A stretch of DNA of 64,000 bases from Sphingobacterium faecium (GCF_003054045.1 NZ_QBKH01000003.1:62001-126000); one strand, 5' to 3'. Counted from the first letter of the stretch, positions 25,216 through 34,623 are shown. Translations and numbers: made by a program. The notes: generated by a model not told the origin, from the sequence alone.

Positions 25216-26682
25216 ATGATTGAAAAAAAGAGGACTCTATTCACCATAGGCTTCGCATTCACGACATGTTGTTTGTTTGCACAAGAAAGGTCTATTGATG
25301 AGATGAGAAATTCTACGCAAGCAATTATGTCTGCGAGTATTGATCGTGAAAATGCATCGATCCTGCAACAGCTTGATAGCATTAAGTTTGTTCATGTAGG
25401 CGAGAAGGAAGCCCAATCGATCGTATTTGATATTGAAGATGTCAATGTTGTTCGAAAATTAAATTCTTTAGAACGTGAAGTCCCCTTAGACTACAACCAA
25501 CATGTTCGCAAGTATATTGATCTTTATAATTCTAAAAATTATTCCGGGCATATGTCTCGAATGTTGGGACTGGCACAATATTATTTCCCACTTTACGAAC
25601 GTATTTTGGCTGAAGTGGGCGTTCCTAAGGAAATAAAATACCTATCGATCATTGAGTCTGCTTTAAATCCACATGACGTTTCACGTGTTGGAGCAACTGG
25701 ACCTTGGCAATTTATGTATGGTACGGCTAAGATTTATAACTTAACGATGGATACCTATGTTGATGAACGTAAAGACCCCATTGCATCAAGTTATGCAGCT
25801 GCTAAATATATGAAAGAAGCTTATGCCGAATTTGGTGATTGGCTGTTAGCTATTGCTTCCTATAATTGTGGAAAAGGTGGAGTCAAACGTGCAATTTTAC
25901 GATCTGGAAAGATTCAACCTACATTCTGGGAAGTCGCACCTTTTCTCCCTAAAGAGACTAGAAATTATATTCCCGCTTATATTGCGATGACCTATACTTT
26001 AGGATATGCTCAGGAACATGGGATCGAAGCCAAGGAAAGTGAGATGGCTTTAAATACGCAGATATTAGAAATTGACAAGTTTATTTCTATAGCTGAGGTG
26101 GCTAAAGCAATAAACGTGACTGAAGAGAGCTTAAAACTGCTAAATCCAGCTTATAAAAAAGGAGTAGTTAATGGTTCTGATGAAATTCGCCGTCGTCTGA
26201 TCATTCCTGCATTGGGTGAAGGAATAAATAAGGACCAGCTTTATCTAGCGCTCAACACAACAGTAGAAACTCCTAATCAAGTCATTGCAGTGGTAGAGGA
26301 TGATATTCGAAGGGGCAGTAAGCATACTGCTCAGCCTAGCCGTCATCAAGTGAGTAGAGGAGAGACTTTAGCTATGATTGCGAAGAAGTATGATGTGAGT
26401 GTCCAAAATTTAAAAGCTTGGAATAAGGTAAGTGGATCTTCTTTAAAGGCAGGCACTTCTTTAGTGGTCAATAGCAATGGAATAAATAGCCGTTTAGCTC
26501 AAAAGGTAAATACAAGTGCATCCAAAAAATCAACTATCCTAGTTTATACGGTCAAGAAAGGTGATACACTTTCTGACATAGCGAATAATAAAGGCGTTTC
26601 TTTATCTAAATTGAAAGCTGATAACAATTTATCCCATACGAGGTTAAAACCTGGAATGAAACTCCAGATCAATAAAAGATAG
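25216..26682 (+). CDS. Membrane-bound-type lytic murein transglycosylase with two LysM domains (MltD-like)
   Basis: This 488-residue protein has a signal peptide (LFTIGFAFTTCCLFAQ), a soluble lytic transglycosylase domain at about 100-270 with the catalytic Glu in SIIESALNP followed by ATGPWQFM, and two C-terminal LysM repeats (HQVSRGETLAMIAKKYDVS and YTVKKGDTLSDIANNKGVS). It cleaves the MurNAc-GlcNAc bond of peptidoglycan, forming 1,6-anhydroMurNAc. A Cys in TTCCLFAQ could in principle be lipidated but the A-Q cut looks more likely. Confidence 0.92.
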   Translation: MIEKKRTLFTIGFAFTTCCLFAQERSIDEMRNSTQAIMSASIDRENASILQQLDSIKFVHVGEKEAQSIVFDIEDVNVVRKLNSLEREVPLDYNQHVRKYIDLYNSKNYSGHMSRMLGLAQYYFPLYERILAEVGVPKEIKYLSIIESALNPHDVSRVGATGPWQFMYGTAKIYNLTMDTYVDERKDPIASSYAAAKYMKEAYAEFGDWLLAIASYNCGKGGVKRAILRSGKIQPTFWEVAPFLPKETRNYIPAYIAMTYTLGYAQEHGIEAKESEMALNTQILEIDKFISIAEVAKAINVTEESLKLLNPAYKKGVVNGSDEIRRRLIIPALGEGINKDQLYLALNTTVETPNQVIAVVEDDIRRGSKHTAQPSRHQVSRGETLAMIAKKYDVSVQNLKAWNKVSGSSLKAGTSLVVNSNGINSRLAQKVNTSASKKSTILVYTVKKGDTLSDIANNKGVSLSKLKADNNLSHTRLKPGMKLQINKR

Positions 26683-26698
26683 CATCTATTTGTTTACA

Positions 26699-26748
26699 TA
26701 TAAAAGCAAAAGCCTTCCATATTAATATGGAAGGCTTTTGCTTTTATA
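26699..26748. terminator. Bidirectional palindromic terminator
   Basis: A nearly loopless 50-bp perfect palindrome centred on ATATTAATAT, with a GC core (AGCCTTCC/GGAAGGCT) and A/T-rich outer arms, separates the transglycosylase gene from the convergent pyrR-like gene. Confidence 0.8.
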
Positions 26749-26756
26749 TCTTTATA

Positions 26757-27269
26757 CTATACCAGCCATGCTGCATCATCCTCAGCTTCAAAACCTTGTA
26801 GGTTAACTTCTACATGTTCCTTCAGGATGGTCGATAGCTTTAATCCATAATAATCACTTACAATAGGAAATTTTGGATGACTTCTGTCAATAAGTACGGC
26901 AGTCCGCATTTTTTTTATGGGAACATTTAAGAACACACCTAACCCATAAGCAAGCGTTCTACCACTATTTAATACATCATCAACTAAGATTAACGTTTTA
27001 TTTTTAGCACCTTCAATGGGTTGGTCGGTCTCAGCTTTTAAAGAGCGACTTGTTTTACTCATTGTCACCTTTAAAAGCTCAATATTTTTGTCTGATATTT
27101 CTTCTAATATTTTTTGCAAGCGTTGTGCAAAAACATAACCTCTATCCGCAATACCTACTAACACTAATGTATTTTCTTCAAAATTATCTTCTAAAATCTG
27201 ATAAGCAATGCGTATCGATTTTTGTTTGATTTGTTCTTTATCTAGTATGAGCGTTTTCTTTGACGACAT
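26757..27269 (-). CDS. PyrR-like phosphoribosyltransferase family protein
   Basis: This 170-residue protein has the type I phosphoribosyltransferase PRPP-binding loop ILVDDVLNSGRT near residue 87 and a PyrR-like C-terminal segment LIDRSHPKFPIVSDYYGLKL then EHVEV. PyrR in Bacillus is a bifunctional pyr RNA-binding attenuator and uracil phosphoribosyltransferase. Here no pyr operon or PyrR-binding leader is nearby, so the catalytic role may be the relevant one. Length is close to PyrR. Confidence 0.72.
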   Translation of the reverse strand: MSSKKTLILDKEQIKQKSIRIAYQILEDNFEENTLVLVGIADRGYVFAQRLQKILEEISDKNIELLKVTMSKTSRSLKAETDQPIEGAKNKTLILVDDVLNSGRTLAYGLGVFLNVPIKKMRTAVLIDRSHPKFPIVSDYYGLKLSTILKEHVEVNLQGFEAEDDAAWLV

Positions 27270-27319
27270 AATGGTATTAATTTATTTAAGCGTAAAAGTA
27301 CTAAAATCTTTGCAAAAAA

Positions 27320-27347
27320 AAGTCCGAATGTATTGACATTCGGACTT
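27320..27347 (-). terminator. Terminator after the NlpC/P60 gene
   Basis: AAGTCCGAATGT (27320-27331) and ACATTCGGACTT (27336-27347) form a stem; on the minus strand it is followed by a T-run. Confidence 0.75.
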
Positions 27348-27372
27348 CTTATCATGATGTGAAAAAATCAAA

Positions 27373-27957
27373 TTAATTGAATTTATCTGATTTTTCAGCA
27401 TTTAATATCTCTGCAGTAAGTGATTTGTTATCATCAGGTAATCGACCACCATCATAATAATAGCGTCTCCAATAAGCTTCTCCTAGGTTGCTAATCATAA
27501 CACCTTTACTTGAAGAAGCATGAGCGAATTTATTATCACCAATATAAACACCAACATGCGTAATACTTTTACTTCTGATTTTAAAGAATACCAAGTCACC
27601 AGCTTTCAAGTCATCTTTCTTAACTGGTTTTATTTGAGAATATTGGTTACGACTATTATAGCCTAAAGTAGTATTGAACACTTTGTCGTACAATTCAAAA
27701 GAGAATTTTGAACAATCGATACCTCTTTTGGAGTCACCTCCTAAGCGGTAAGGTGTTCCTAACCATTCGTAAACAAATTGATATAATTTTGTGTTTGTAG
27801 TTGCTGAAACCGCAACACCCATGATTTGGGAGAAGTATTCTTTAGCGAGATTGTCCGGGTCTGATTCCGGTTTAGATTGGGTTTTGGTTGATTGTGCCTG
27901 CGACACTAGACATAAGCCTATAAATAGCATTGAAGCTAATATTTTCTTTGTTTTCAT
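27373..27957 (-). CDS. NlpC/P60 family cell-wall endopeptidase, secreted
   Basis: This 194-residue protein has a signal peptide (KILASMLFIGLCLVSQAQ) and an NlpC/P60 domain at about 60-185: catalytic Cys in RGIDCSKFSFELYD, His in THVGVYIGDNKFAHASS. Such enzymes cut peptidoglycan stem peptides, usually between D-Glu and the diamino acid. It is a single-domain protein without a bacterial SH3 anchor and reads away from the thr operon. Confidence 0.9.
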   Translation of the reverse strand: MKTKKILASMLFIGLCLVSQAQSTKTQSKPESDPDNLAKEYFSQIMGVAVSATTNTKLYQFVYEWLGTPYRLGGDSKRGIDCSKFSFELYDKVFNTTLGYNSRNQYSQIKPVKKDDLKAGDLVFFKIRSKSITHVGVYIGDNKFAHASSSKGVMISNLGEAYWRRYYYDGGRLPDDNKSLTAEILNAEKSDKFN

Positions 27958-28264
27958 TAAATCGCTTTTATGTACAACTTTAACTTATTCTTTTTGTTGT
28001 TGGATGTTAACTATTTTGGACATCACTGTTGCGAATATAATACAACTCATCTTACTTTGCAAAAAATATGACAAGTATTTAACGAAGTTTTAACGTTTTT
28101 AACACTTTTTTTATTGAAACGCAATTTATCGAAGCAGAATAAATTGTCAGCTTACCACTACAACTTCACTAGCGTAACAAAATTATTTTTTTTCTAGTAA
28201 TAATATGTTTTTCGTATATAAGGAGTGGTTTTCTTAATAAATATCAAAAAAAACGTTAATTTAT
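27958..28264. other. Intergenic region between NlpC/P60 and the thr leader
   Basis: About 307 bp of AT-rich sequence. I see no gene. It must hold the leftward promoter of the NlpC/P60 gene and, at its right end, flanks the thr promoter. Confidence 0.5.
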
Positions 28265-28296
28265 TTTGATACTTGGTAAATAATGCTTTATATTTA
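28265..28296 (+). promoter_or_regulatory. Promoter of the thr operon
   Basis: TTTG (28265-28268), 20 bp, then TATATTTA (28289-28296) fits TTTG-N19-21-TAnnTTTG except the last base. It is placed 20 bp before the leader-peptide start, as expected for an attenuator transcript. Confidence 0.55.
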
Positions 28297-28316
28297 CGAA
28301 AGTAAAATAAAAAAGA

Positions 28317-28382
28317 ATGAAAACGACTACCATTATTACATCGATTATTATTACCACCGGGATAAAACTTAGGAGGAGGTAG
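28317..28382 (+). CDS. thrL: Threonine/isoleucine-rich leader peptide of the thr operon
   Basis: A 21-codon open frame encodes MKTTTIITSIIITTG followed by IKLRRR and TAG. Twelve of its 21 residues are Thr (6) or Ile (6), the two end products of the pathway. It has the hallmarks of a ribosome-sensing leader peptide like thrL of enterobacteria (MKRISTTITTT...), though sequence similarity is only compositional. It is too short to be found by length alone; evidence is its composition, its place just after a promoter and before a terminator, and pairing potential with it. The last codons, AGG AGG AGG, are unusual and may also take part in RNA pairing. Confidence 0.85.
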   Translation: MKTTTIITSIIITTGIKLRRR

Positions 28383-28453
28383 TTTCGTTGTATAGAAATG
28401 TAGACAAGATATTTCGCAAACGCCTTCCTCTCCGAGTGAAGGCGTTTTTTTTT
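28320..28453 (+). promoter_or_regulatory. Transcription attenuator of thrABC
   Basis: The RNA can form: an upstream stem between AACGACTACC (in the Thr codons, 28321-28331) and GGTAGT-TT-CGTT (28379-28390); a terminator at 28418-28453; and an alternative pairing of AGGAGGAGG (28371-28379) with CCTTCCTCT (28423-28431), 8 of 9 pairs including G-U. A ribosome stalled on Thr/Ile codons would free the AGG run to disrupt the terminator and allow thrA transcription. The terminator and leader peptide are seen directly; the switching is inferred. Confidence 0.7.
28418..28453 (+). terminator. Attenuator terminator upstream of thrA
   Basis: AAACGCCTTC (28418-28427) and GAAGGCGTTT (28438-28447) form a GC-rich stem with a 10-base loop, followed by a run of T residues to 28453, 35 bp before the thrA start. 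Confidence 0.88.
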
Positions 28454-28487
28454 ATGCTCTAAAACAAACAACTAAACAGTATACATT

Positions 28488-30935
28488 ATGAAAATTTTAA
28501 AATTTGGAGGAACGTCGGTCGGATCTGCAGATAGTATCAAAGCAGTACTTCGTATTGTGAAGAAATCATATGATTCCGGAGAACAGCCATTAGTCGTCCT
28601 ATCGGCCATGTCGGGAGTTACAAATTTATTATGTAAAATGGCCGTTGATGCGTCCGAAGGAAAATCATTTCATGAAGATTTAGCATTAATCGAAACCAAG
28701 CACTTTGAGGTGATTAAGAAATTAATCACGGTTAAATATCAAAATCCAGTATTCACGAAACTAAAATTATTTTTCAATGAAATTGAAGAATTATTGCAAG
28801 GTATTTATGCGCTTAGAGAGTTAAGCGAACAAAGTAAGGATTTGATCGTCAGTTATGGCGAACGTTGTTCTACTTTTATGGTATCCAAGATTTCTGAACA
28901 AGATTTAGCAGCATCTTTATTTGTCGACGCATCGCATTATATCAAAACAGATTCTCATTTTGGACATGCACACGTTAATGATCAGTTGACCGAGCAACTC
29001 GTTAAGTCTTTGTATCTAACAAATAGTGATAAGCTTATGTTCGTAACTGGATTTATAGCATCTAATGAGAACGGACGTATGACCACGTTAGGTAGAGGCG
29101 GATCAGATTATACAGCCGCAATTTTTGGTTCTATTCTAAATGCTTCAGCGATTGAGATATGGACAGATGTTAATGGTATGCTGACTGCAGATCCACGTAT
29201 TGTTAAAAAAGCATTTTCTTTGCCTGTTCTTTCTTATACAGAAGCTATGGAGTTGTCCTATTTTGGTGCTAAGGTCATCTATCCGCCCACTATGATTCCT
29301 GCTTTTCTAAAGAAAATACCAATTGTCATCCGCAATACTTTTGAACCTGATTTTGCAGGTACTTTTATTCAATTTGAAAGTGGAAAAACAACATTACCAA
29401 TAAAAGGTATCTCTTCTATTGGCGAAATATCTGTCATCAACCTGAGTGGTTCAGGCATGATCGGAAAATCTGGATTTAGCGGTCGATTATTTACTTTATT
29501 GGCAAGAGAGCAGATCAATGTCGTTTTAATCACACAGTCTTCTTCCGAGCACAGTATTACTTTTGCGGTCAATCCAGAAGATGCATTACGTGCGAAGAGT
29601 TTGATTGAGAATGAGTTTGAACTGGAAATACAAGTTAACAAACTCATCAAACCAGAAATCGAAAACAACTTATCAGTTTTAGCCATTGTTGGTGAGAATA
29701 TGAAGAAAACTCCTGGAATGTCTGGTCGATTATTTTCTTCATTAGGCCGAAATGGAATCAATGTACGCGCTATAGCACAGGGATCTTCGGAGTATAATAT
29801 ATCTGTTATTATCTCAAAGAATGACTTATCAAAGGCACTTAATGCTGTGCATGATGCCTTTTTTGCGGAACTTAAAAAAACGCTTTATGTATTTAATTTG
29901 GGAACAGGAAATATTGGTTCAACCTTATTTAAACAATTGGAGAGTCAATATGATTTCTTGTTGAGTAAAAACGATCTGGAGATCAAAGTTGTGGGTATCT
30001 CAAATAGCAAGAAAATGTTGTTTAAACTAGATGGTATTGATTTAGCAAATTGGGATACAGAACTGCTTGAGCAGGGCGAAGATGCAGATCTTGCAGTCTT
30101 TGTAGAACGTATGAAAGGTTTTAATCTTCCTAATTGTGTATTTATTGATAATACAGCAAGTCGATTGCCATCTACCTATTACGAGGGAATTTTTCAATCT
30201 AATATTTCCATTGTTACGTGTAATAAAATTGCTAATTCGGGAAAATACGAACAATACAAAACTTTACGGGAAACTGCTCACAAGCATGGTGTGGACTTCT
30301 TCTACGAAACCAATGTTGGTGCCGGTCTGCCGATCGTGCGTGTTTTGAAAGACCTGATGTTAAGTGGTGACCGTATCGTTAAAATCGAAGCTATACTTTC
30401 TGGAACGATCTCGTATATCTTTAACAATTTTAAAGATGATGTATCATTTTATGATGTAGTCAAACAAGCACAGGATTTAGGCTATACAGAGCCAGACCCT
30501 CGTGACGATTTAGGTGGAGTAGATTTTATGCGTAAAATGTTGATTTTAGCACGTGATGCAGGCTATACAATCGAAGCCGAGGACGTGAACTTAGGTGCTA
30601 TATTACCTGAGGCATGTTTGAAAGCAGATTCTGTGGAGTCTTTCTATGTAGAACTTAAAAATGAGAACAGTTATTTTGAGGCCCTAAAAGAAAAGGCTCG
30701 TCTTGAAAATAAGGTGATCCGTTATATCGGGAAATTGGAAGATGGAGTTGTGTCTATTTCCGTCCAGATTGTAGATGACAAGCATCCATTTTATGCCCTG
30801 TCTGGAAGTGATAATATTATCTCGTTCACGACAGAACGTTACAAGGAAAGACCATTGGTGGTCAAAGGACCAGGTGCCGGAGCTGAAGTAACAGCTGCAG
30901 GAGTATTTGCAGATTTAGTAAATGTAGGTGCGTAA
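28488..30935 (+). CDS. thrA: Bifunctional aspartate kinase / homoserine dehydrogenase I
   Basis: This 815-residue protein fuses aspartokinase (about 1-290, beginning MKILKFGGTSVGSADSIK, with WTDVNGMLTADPR near 225), a central pair of ACT-like regulatory domains (about 310-460), and homoserine dehydrogenase (about 465-815, with NLGTGNIGS near 470 and the catalytic region GVDFMRKM near 675). It catalyses the first and third steps from aspartate to homoserine. It is usually feedback-inhibited by threonine through the ACT region. It is the first gene of the thrABC operon behind the attenuator. Confidence 0.97.
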   Translation: MKILKFGGTSVGSADSIKAVLRIVKKSYDSGEQPLVVLSAMSGVTNLLCKMAVDASEGKSFHEDLALIETKHFEVIKKLITVKYQNPVFTKLKLFFNEIEELLQGIYALRELSEQSKDLIVSYGERCSTFMVSKISEQDLAASLFVDASHYIKTDSHFGHAHVNDQLTEQLVKSLYLTNSDKLMFVTGFIASNENGRMTTLGRGGSDYTAAIFGSILNASAIEIWTDVNGMLTADPRIVKKAFSLPVLSYTEAMELSYFGAKVIYPPTMIPAFLKKIPIVIRNTFEPDFAGTFIQFESGKTTLPIKGISSIGEISVINLSGSGMIGKSGFSGRLFTLLAREQINVVLITQSSSEHSITFAVNPEDALRAKSLIENEFELEIQVNKLIKPEIENNLSVLAIVGENMKKTPGMSGRLFSSLGRNGINVRAIAQGSSEYNISVIISKNDLSKALNAVHDAFFAELKKTLYVFNLGTGNIGSTLFKQLESQYDFLLSKNDLEIKVVGISNSKKMLFKLDGIDLANWDTELLEQGEDADLAVFVERMKGFNLPNCVFIDNTASRLPSTYYEGIFQSNISIVTCNKIANSGKYEQYKTLRETAHKHGVDFFYETNVGAGLPIVRVLKDLMLSGDRIVKIEAILSGTISYIFNNFKDDVSFYDVVKQAQDLGYTEPDPRDDLGGVDFMRKMLILARDAGYTIEAEDVNLGAILPEACLKADSVESFYVELKNENSYFEALKEKARLENKVIRYIGKLEDGVVSISVQIVDDKHPFYALSGSDNIISFTTERYKERPLVVKGPGAGAEVTAAGVFADLVNVGA

Positions 30936-30990
30936 TTAAAAGTTTCACTAGACCTGTTACAGCTTTGGATAACAGGCATAAAAATTAAAT

Positions 30991-31971
30991 ATGAAAACTT
31001 CTCTATCGAAGAAAAAGATAAATCTGGATAACATGTTGGATCACGTCCATGTTTTCGCTCCAGCGACCGTAGCGAATATGATTTGTGGTTTTGATATTTT
31101 GGGGTTCGCTTTAGATGAACCAGGAGATGAAGTAATCATGCGGAAAACAAGTGCTGCAGGTGTTGTCATTACTAAAATAACGGGTGATGATGGACGTCTT
31201 CCTATGGATGCTGATAAAAATACGGTTTCGGCATGTGTACAGTTTCTATTGCAGCATCTGGAGCTACAAGATGAAGTAGGAGTCGAAATTGAACTGCATA
31301 AACATATGCCTATTGGATCAGGTTTAGGATCAAGTGCGGCAAGTACTGTGGCAGGTCTATTTGCTATTAATAAAATGTTGGGTGATCCGCTTTCAAAAGA
31401 AGAACTACTCCCTTTTTGCGTGGAAGGTGAACGGTTAGCATGTGGACATGGTCATGCGGACAATGTGGCCCCTTCATTATTTGGTGGAATTACCTTGATC
31501 AGAGGACATGACCCATTAGATTTAATTCCTTTACCCGTACCGGAAGAATTAGTTGCTGCTGTAGTATTTCCGCAGGTCGATGTTCCCACACGCGATGCGC
31601 GTCAATTGATTAAAGAAAAGGTGCTGTTAAAAGATGCTGTCATCCAGTGGGGGAATATTGCAGGACTGGTGGCCGGACTCTTTAAAAAAGATTATGATTT
31701 AATATCCCGAAGCATGCAGGATGTATTGATAGAGCCAACACGAGCGATTTTGATTCCGCAGTTTTATGAGATGAAGCAAATTGCATTAGAAAATGGTGCT
31801 TTAAGTTTTGGAATATCGGGTTCTGGTCCTTCAGTTGTAGCCATAACACGAGATAAGGAGGTCGCGAAGCAGATTGTTAAACAGATTAAAGCTCATCTTT
31901 CCGAATCAGAGATTGAAAGTTATGGTTATGTATCGGGTGTAAATGTTGATGGCCCTAAAGTATTAAATTAA
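30991..31971 (+). CDS. thrB: Homoserine kinase
   Basis: This 326-residue GHMP kinase phosphorylates homoserine on oxygen. Motif 1 is VHVFAPATVANMICGFD near residue 18; the ATP-binding glycine-rich loop is MPIGSGLGSSAASTVAG near 110; motif 3 is ISGSGPSVVA near 277. The N-terminal 15 residues precede the usual start; an internal Met at codon 15 would be an alternative. It lies 55 bp after thrA and is followed within a few bases by thrC. Confidence 0.95.
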   Translation: MKTSLSKKKINLDNMLDHVHVFAPATVANMICGFDILGFALDEPGDEVIMRKTSAAGVVITKITGDDGRLPMDADKNTVSACVQFLLQHLELQDEVGVEIELHKHMPIGSGLGSSAASTVAGLFAINKMLGDPLSKEELLPFCVEGERLACGHGHADNVAPSLFGGITLIRGHDPLDLIPLPVPEELVAAVVFPQVDVPTRDARQLIKEKVLLKDAVIQWGNIAGLVAGLFKKDYDLISRSMQDVLIEPTRAILIPQFYEMKQIALENGALSFGISGSGPSVVAITRDKEVAKQIVKQIKAHLSESEIESYGYVSGVNVDGPKVLN

Positions 31972-31978
31972 GATGATT

Positions 31979-33286
31979 ATGAAATTTTACAGTACAAATA
32001 ATAAAGCATTACGTGTTTCTTTCAAAGAAGCAGTTTTTAATTCATTGCCTGCCGATAAAGGACTTTATATGCCTCAGGTGATTCCACAATTGGATCCTTA
32101 TTTTATAAAAAATATACAGCAATATTCGCTGCAGGAAATTGCATTTACGATAGCTCAGGCTTTTATTGAAGATGATATTCCTGCAGATGTATTGAGGGAT
32201 ATTATCGCGGATGCTATTAATTTTGAAGCACCTGTTAAGTTTTTGAGTCCAGATACTGCGGTATTAGAACTATTTCATGGTCCTTCGTATGCCTTTAAAG
32301 ATTTTGGAGCACGATTTATGAGTCGAGTAATGGCTTATTTTTCAGGTGCAGATGATGCATTGTTGGATGTTCTAGTTGCAACATCTGGAGATACGGGCGG
32401 GGCTGTTGCTTTAGGTTTCTTGGGAGTTGCAGGCACACGTGTCACCATTTTATATCCAAAAGGTAAGGTTTCGGAAATTCAGGAATTACAATTGACGACC
32501 AATGGACAAAATATAAGAGCCATTGAAATTGATGGAACATTTGATGATTGTCAAGCATTGGTTAAACGTGCTTTTAATGATCCTGAACTTAATGAACATC
32601 TGAGATTAACTTCCGCTAATTCCATTAATATTGCACGCTTGATCCCTCAGACATTTTACTATTTTTATGCTTATGCACAGTTGAAGGCACAGGGTTCAGA
32701 CCGAGTTGTCTTCACGGTTCCAAGTGGTAACTTTGGTAATATCGGTGCCGGGTTATTGGCTTTCAAAATGGGTCTTCCGGTTGAGCAGTTTGTTGCTGCT
32801 ACCAATGCAAATGATACCGTTCCACGTTTTATTAAATCTGGAAAATATGAACCCAAGCCATCTGTACAAACTTTAGCCAATGCTATGGATGTAGGTGATC
32901 CTAGTAATTGGGTTCGTATTCAAGATTTATTTGATCATAATCTGGATGACTTAAAGAGCATGATCACCACTTACACGTATACGGATAAGGAAACTAAGGC
33001 TGCTATGGAACAGTTACATCATACTTACCACTATGTCGCTTGTCCGCATACGGCTATTGCTTGGTTAGGGTCACAAGCCTATCGTGGCGAACATCCAGGT
33101 TCTTATGGATCTGTATTTTTATCCACAGCACATCCTTGCAAATTTCCAGATGCTATTTCTGAGCAGGTATTCAGTAAAATTAAATTGCCTGTAGGGGTAG
33201 AGCAGTTACACAGCAAAGCTAAAGTTGTTGAAGCTTTTTCTGTTGATTATGCTGTTTTTAAAAATTACTTAATCACACATAAATAA
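31979..33286 (+). CDS. thrC: Threonine synthase
   Basis: This PLP enzyme (about 435 residues) converts O-phosphohomoserine to threonine. It begins MKFYSTNNKALRVSFKEAV, contains the PLP-lysine in SYAFKDFGARF near residue 103, and the phosphate-binding loop ATSGDTGGAVALGF near 135. I place the start at the second of two adjacent ATGs (the first, 31973, is in frame) because it opens the conserved MKFYS-type start. It overlaps or abuts thrB and closes the operon, which ends at the terminator at 33285-33320. Confidence 0.96.
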   Translation: MKFYSTNNKALRVSFKEAVFNSLPADKGLYMPQVIPQLDPYFIKNIQQYSLQEIAFTIAQAFIEDDIPADVLRDIIADAINFEAPVKFLSPDTAVLELFHGPSYAFKDFGARFMSRVMAYFSGADDALLDVLVATSGDTGGAVALGFLGVAGTRVTILYPKGKVSEIQELQLTTNGQNIRAIEIDGTFDDCQALVKRAFNDPELNEHLRLTSANSINIARLIPQTFYYFYAYAQLKAQGSDRVVFTVPSGNFGNIGAGLLAFKMGLPVEQFVAATNANDTVPRFIKSGKYEPKPSVQTLANAMDVGDPSNWVRIQDLFDHNLDDLKSMITTYTYTDKETKAAMEQLHHTYHYVACPHTAIAWLGSQAYRGEHPGSYGSVFLSTAHPCKFPDAISEQVFSKIKLPVGVEQLHSKAKVVEAFSVDYAVFKNYLITHK

Positions 33287-33320
33287 TTGAAAAGGCTCAC
33301 TAAAATGAGCCTTTTCAATT
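33285..33320 (+). terminator. Terminator of the thr operon
   Basis: AATTGAAAAGGCTCA (33285-33299) pairs with TGAGCCTTTTCAATT (33306-33320) around CTAAAA. Confidence 0.85.
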
Positions 33321-33415
33321 TATAATCTCATCATAGATAAAGTCTGGTTTAACTTTTCCTTTTCATCTTATGATAAATTTCGGACACAAGATGTTTCAAA
33401 TAACTTGAAAACCTG

Positions 33416-33423
33416 TACTTTTG
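33416..33423 (+). promoter_or_regulatory. -7 promoter element of the rlmI-like gene
   Basis: TACTTTTG matches TAnnTTTG, only 5 bp before the chosen ATG. It implies a very short leader and excludes an upstream start at 33405. Confidence 0.5.
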
Positions 33424-33428
33424 TTGCG

Positions 33429-34616
33429 ATGAAAAAAATTATTCTGAATAAGGGAAAAGATAAGGCAGCTTGGCAACTTCATCCTTGGGTCTTTTCTGGT
33501 GCAATAAAGCGTATAGACGGTGCTCCCGATAATGGGGATGTGGTTACTGTTTTTAATGCTGAAAATGAGTTTATTGCTTTCGGACTTTTTCACGATTCAT
33601 CTCGTGTAGCTGTTCGTTTATTAGAATGGCACCCTGATCAACAAATCAACGAACACTGGTGGAGAAAACGTATTCAAAAGGCTGTTGAAGCACGCCGCCA
33701 TTTATTGATTGAAGGAAAGAATGATACGGCAAGGTTGATCTTTGCGGAAGCAGATTTTGTACCGGGGTTGATTGTGGATAAATATGCTGATTATATTTCG
33801 ATACAAGTTCATGCTGCTGGTGTTGAAAAAATCAAGGATGTGGTTATAGATGAGCTGAATAAATTATTAAGTCCTAAGGGAATATATGAGCGTTCAGACC
33901 TTAAATCCCGTGAACATGAGGGATTGCCCGATACAAATGGTTTACTTTTTGGTGAACTCCCTCCTGAATTTGTAGAGATTATTGAAAATGGTATCCGCTA
34001 TCAGGTCAATATTATAGATGGACAAAAATCAGGTTTCTATTGTGATCAACGAGAGAATAGGGCGTTGACAGCTCAATATGTGAAAGGCAAAAAGGTCTTG
34101 GATTGCTTTTGTTATTCTGGAGGTTTTACATTAAATGCTTTTCATGAAGGGGCGGCAAGTGTTACTTCTGTAGACAGCTCCGCTTTAGCAATCGAAACAT
34201 TGAGACGCAATATACTGTTAAATGGCTATAATGAAGAGAACCATATCGCGATCCAGTCGGATGTGAATAAGCAGTTGAAAGTTTTTGCTGAAGAGCAACA
34301 AAAATTTGATGTCATTGTATTAGATCCACCGAAATATGCACCTTCACGGTCTTCACTGGAACGTGCATCACGTGCCTATAAAGATCTGAATAGGAGAGGT
34401 TTGTTGCTTTTGGAATCAGGAGGTTTATTGGCCACTTTTTCTTGTTCTTCAGCCATGGATATTGATACTTTTAAACAAGTGTTGGCATGGGCAGCTTTGG
34501 ATGCAGGCAAAGAAATACAATTCATCAGACAATTTCATCAACCCGATGACCATCCGGTGAGAGCATCATTCCCAGAGGGTGAGTATTTAAAGGGACTATT
34601 AGTAAGAGTTATTTAA
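33429..34616 (+). CDS. rlmI: Class I SAM-dependent 23S rRNA (cytosine) methyltransferase, RlmI family
   Basis: This protein of about 395 residues has an N-terminal PUA domain (HPWVFSGAIKRIDG), a RlmI-like middle, the SAM-binding motif VLDCFCYSGGFTLNAF near 220, and the catalytic-loop motif VIVLDPPKYAPSR near 290. RlmI makes m5C1962 of 23S rRNA in E. coli; family members share this architecture. A longer start at 33405 exists, but its codons lie in the promoter, and MKKIILNKGK is the typical start of the family. The gene is rightward and independent of thrC. Confidence 0.88.
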   Translation: MKKIILNKGKDKAAWQLHPWVFSGAIKRIDGAPDNGDVVTVFNAENEFIAFGLFHDSSRVAVRLLEWHPDQQINEHWWRKRIQKAVEARRHLLIEGKNDTARLIFAEADFVPGLIVDKYADYISIQVHAAGVEKIKDVVIDELNKLLSPKGIYERSDLKSREHEGLPDTNGLLFGELPPEFVEIIENGIRYQVNIIDGQKSGFYCDQRENRALTAQYVKGKKVLDCFCYSGGFTLNAFHEGAASVTSVDSSALAIETLRRNILLNGYNEENHIAIQSDVNKQLKVFAEEQQKFDVIVLDPPKYAPSRSSLERASRAYKDLNRRGLLLLESGGLLATFSCSSAMDIDTFKQVLAWAALDAGKEIQFIRQFHQPDDHPVRASFPEGEYLKGLLVRVI

Positions 34617-34623
34617 AAAAAAC

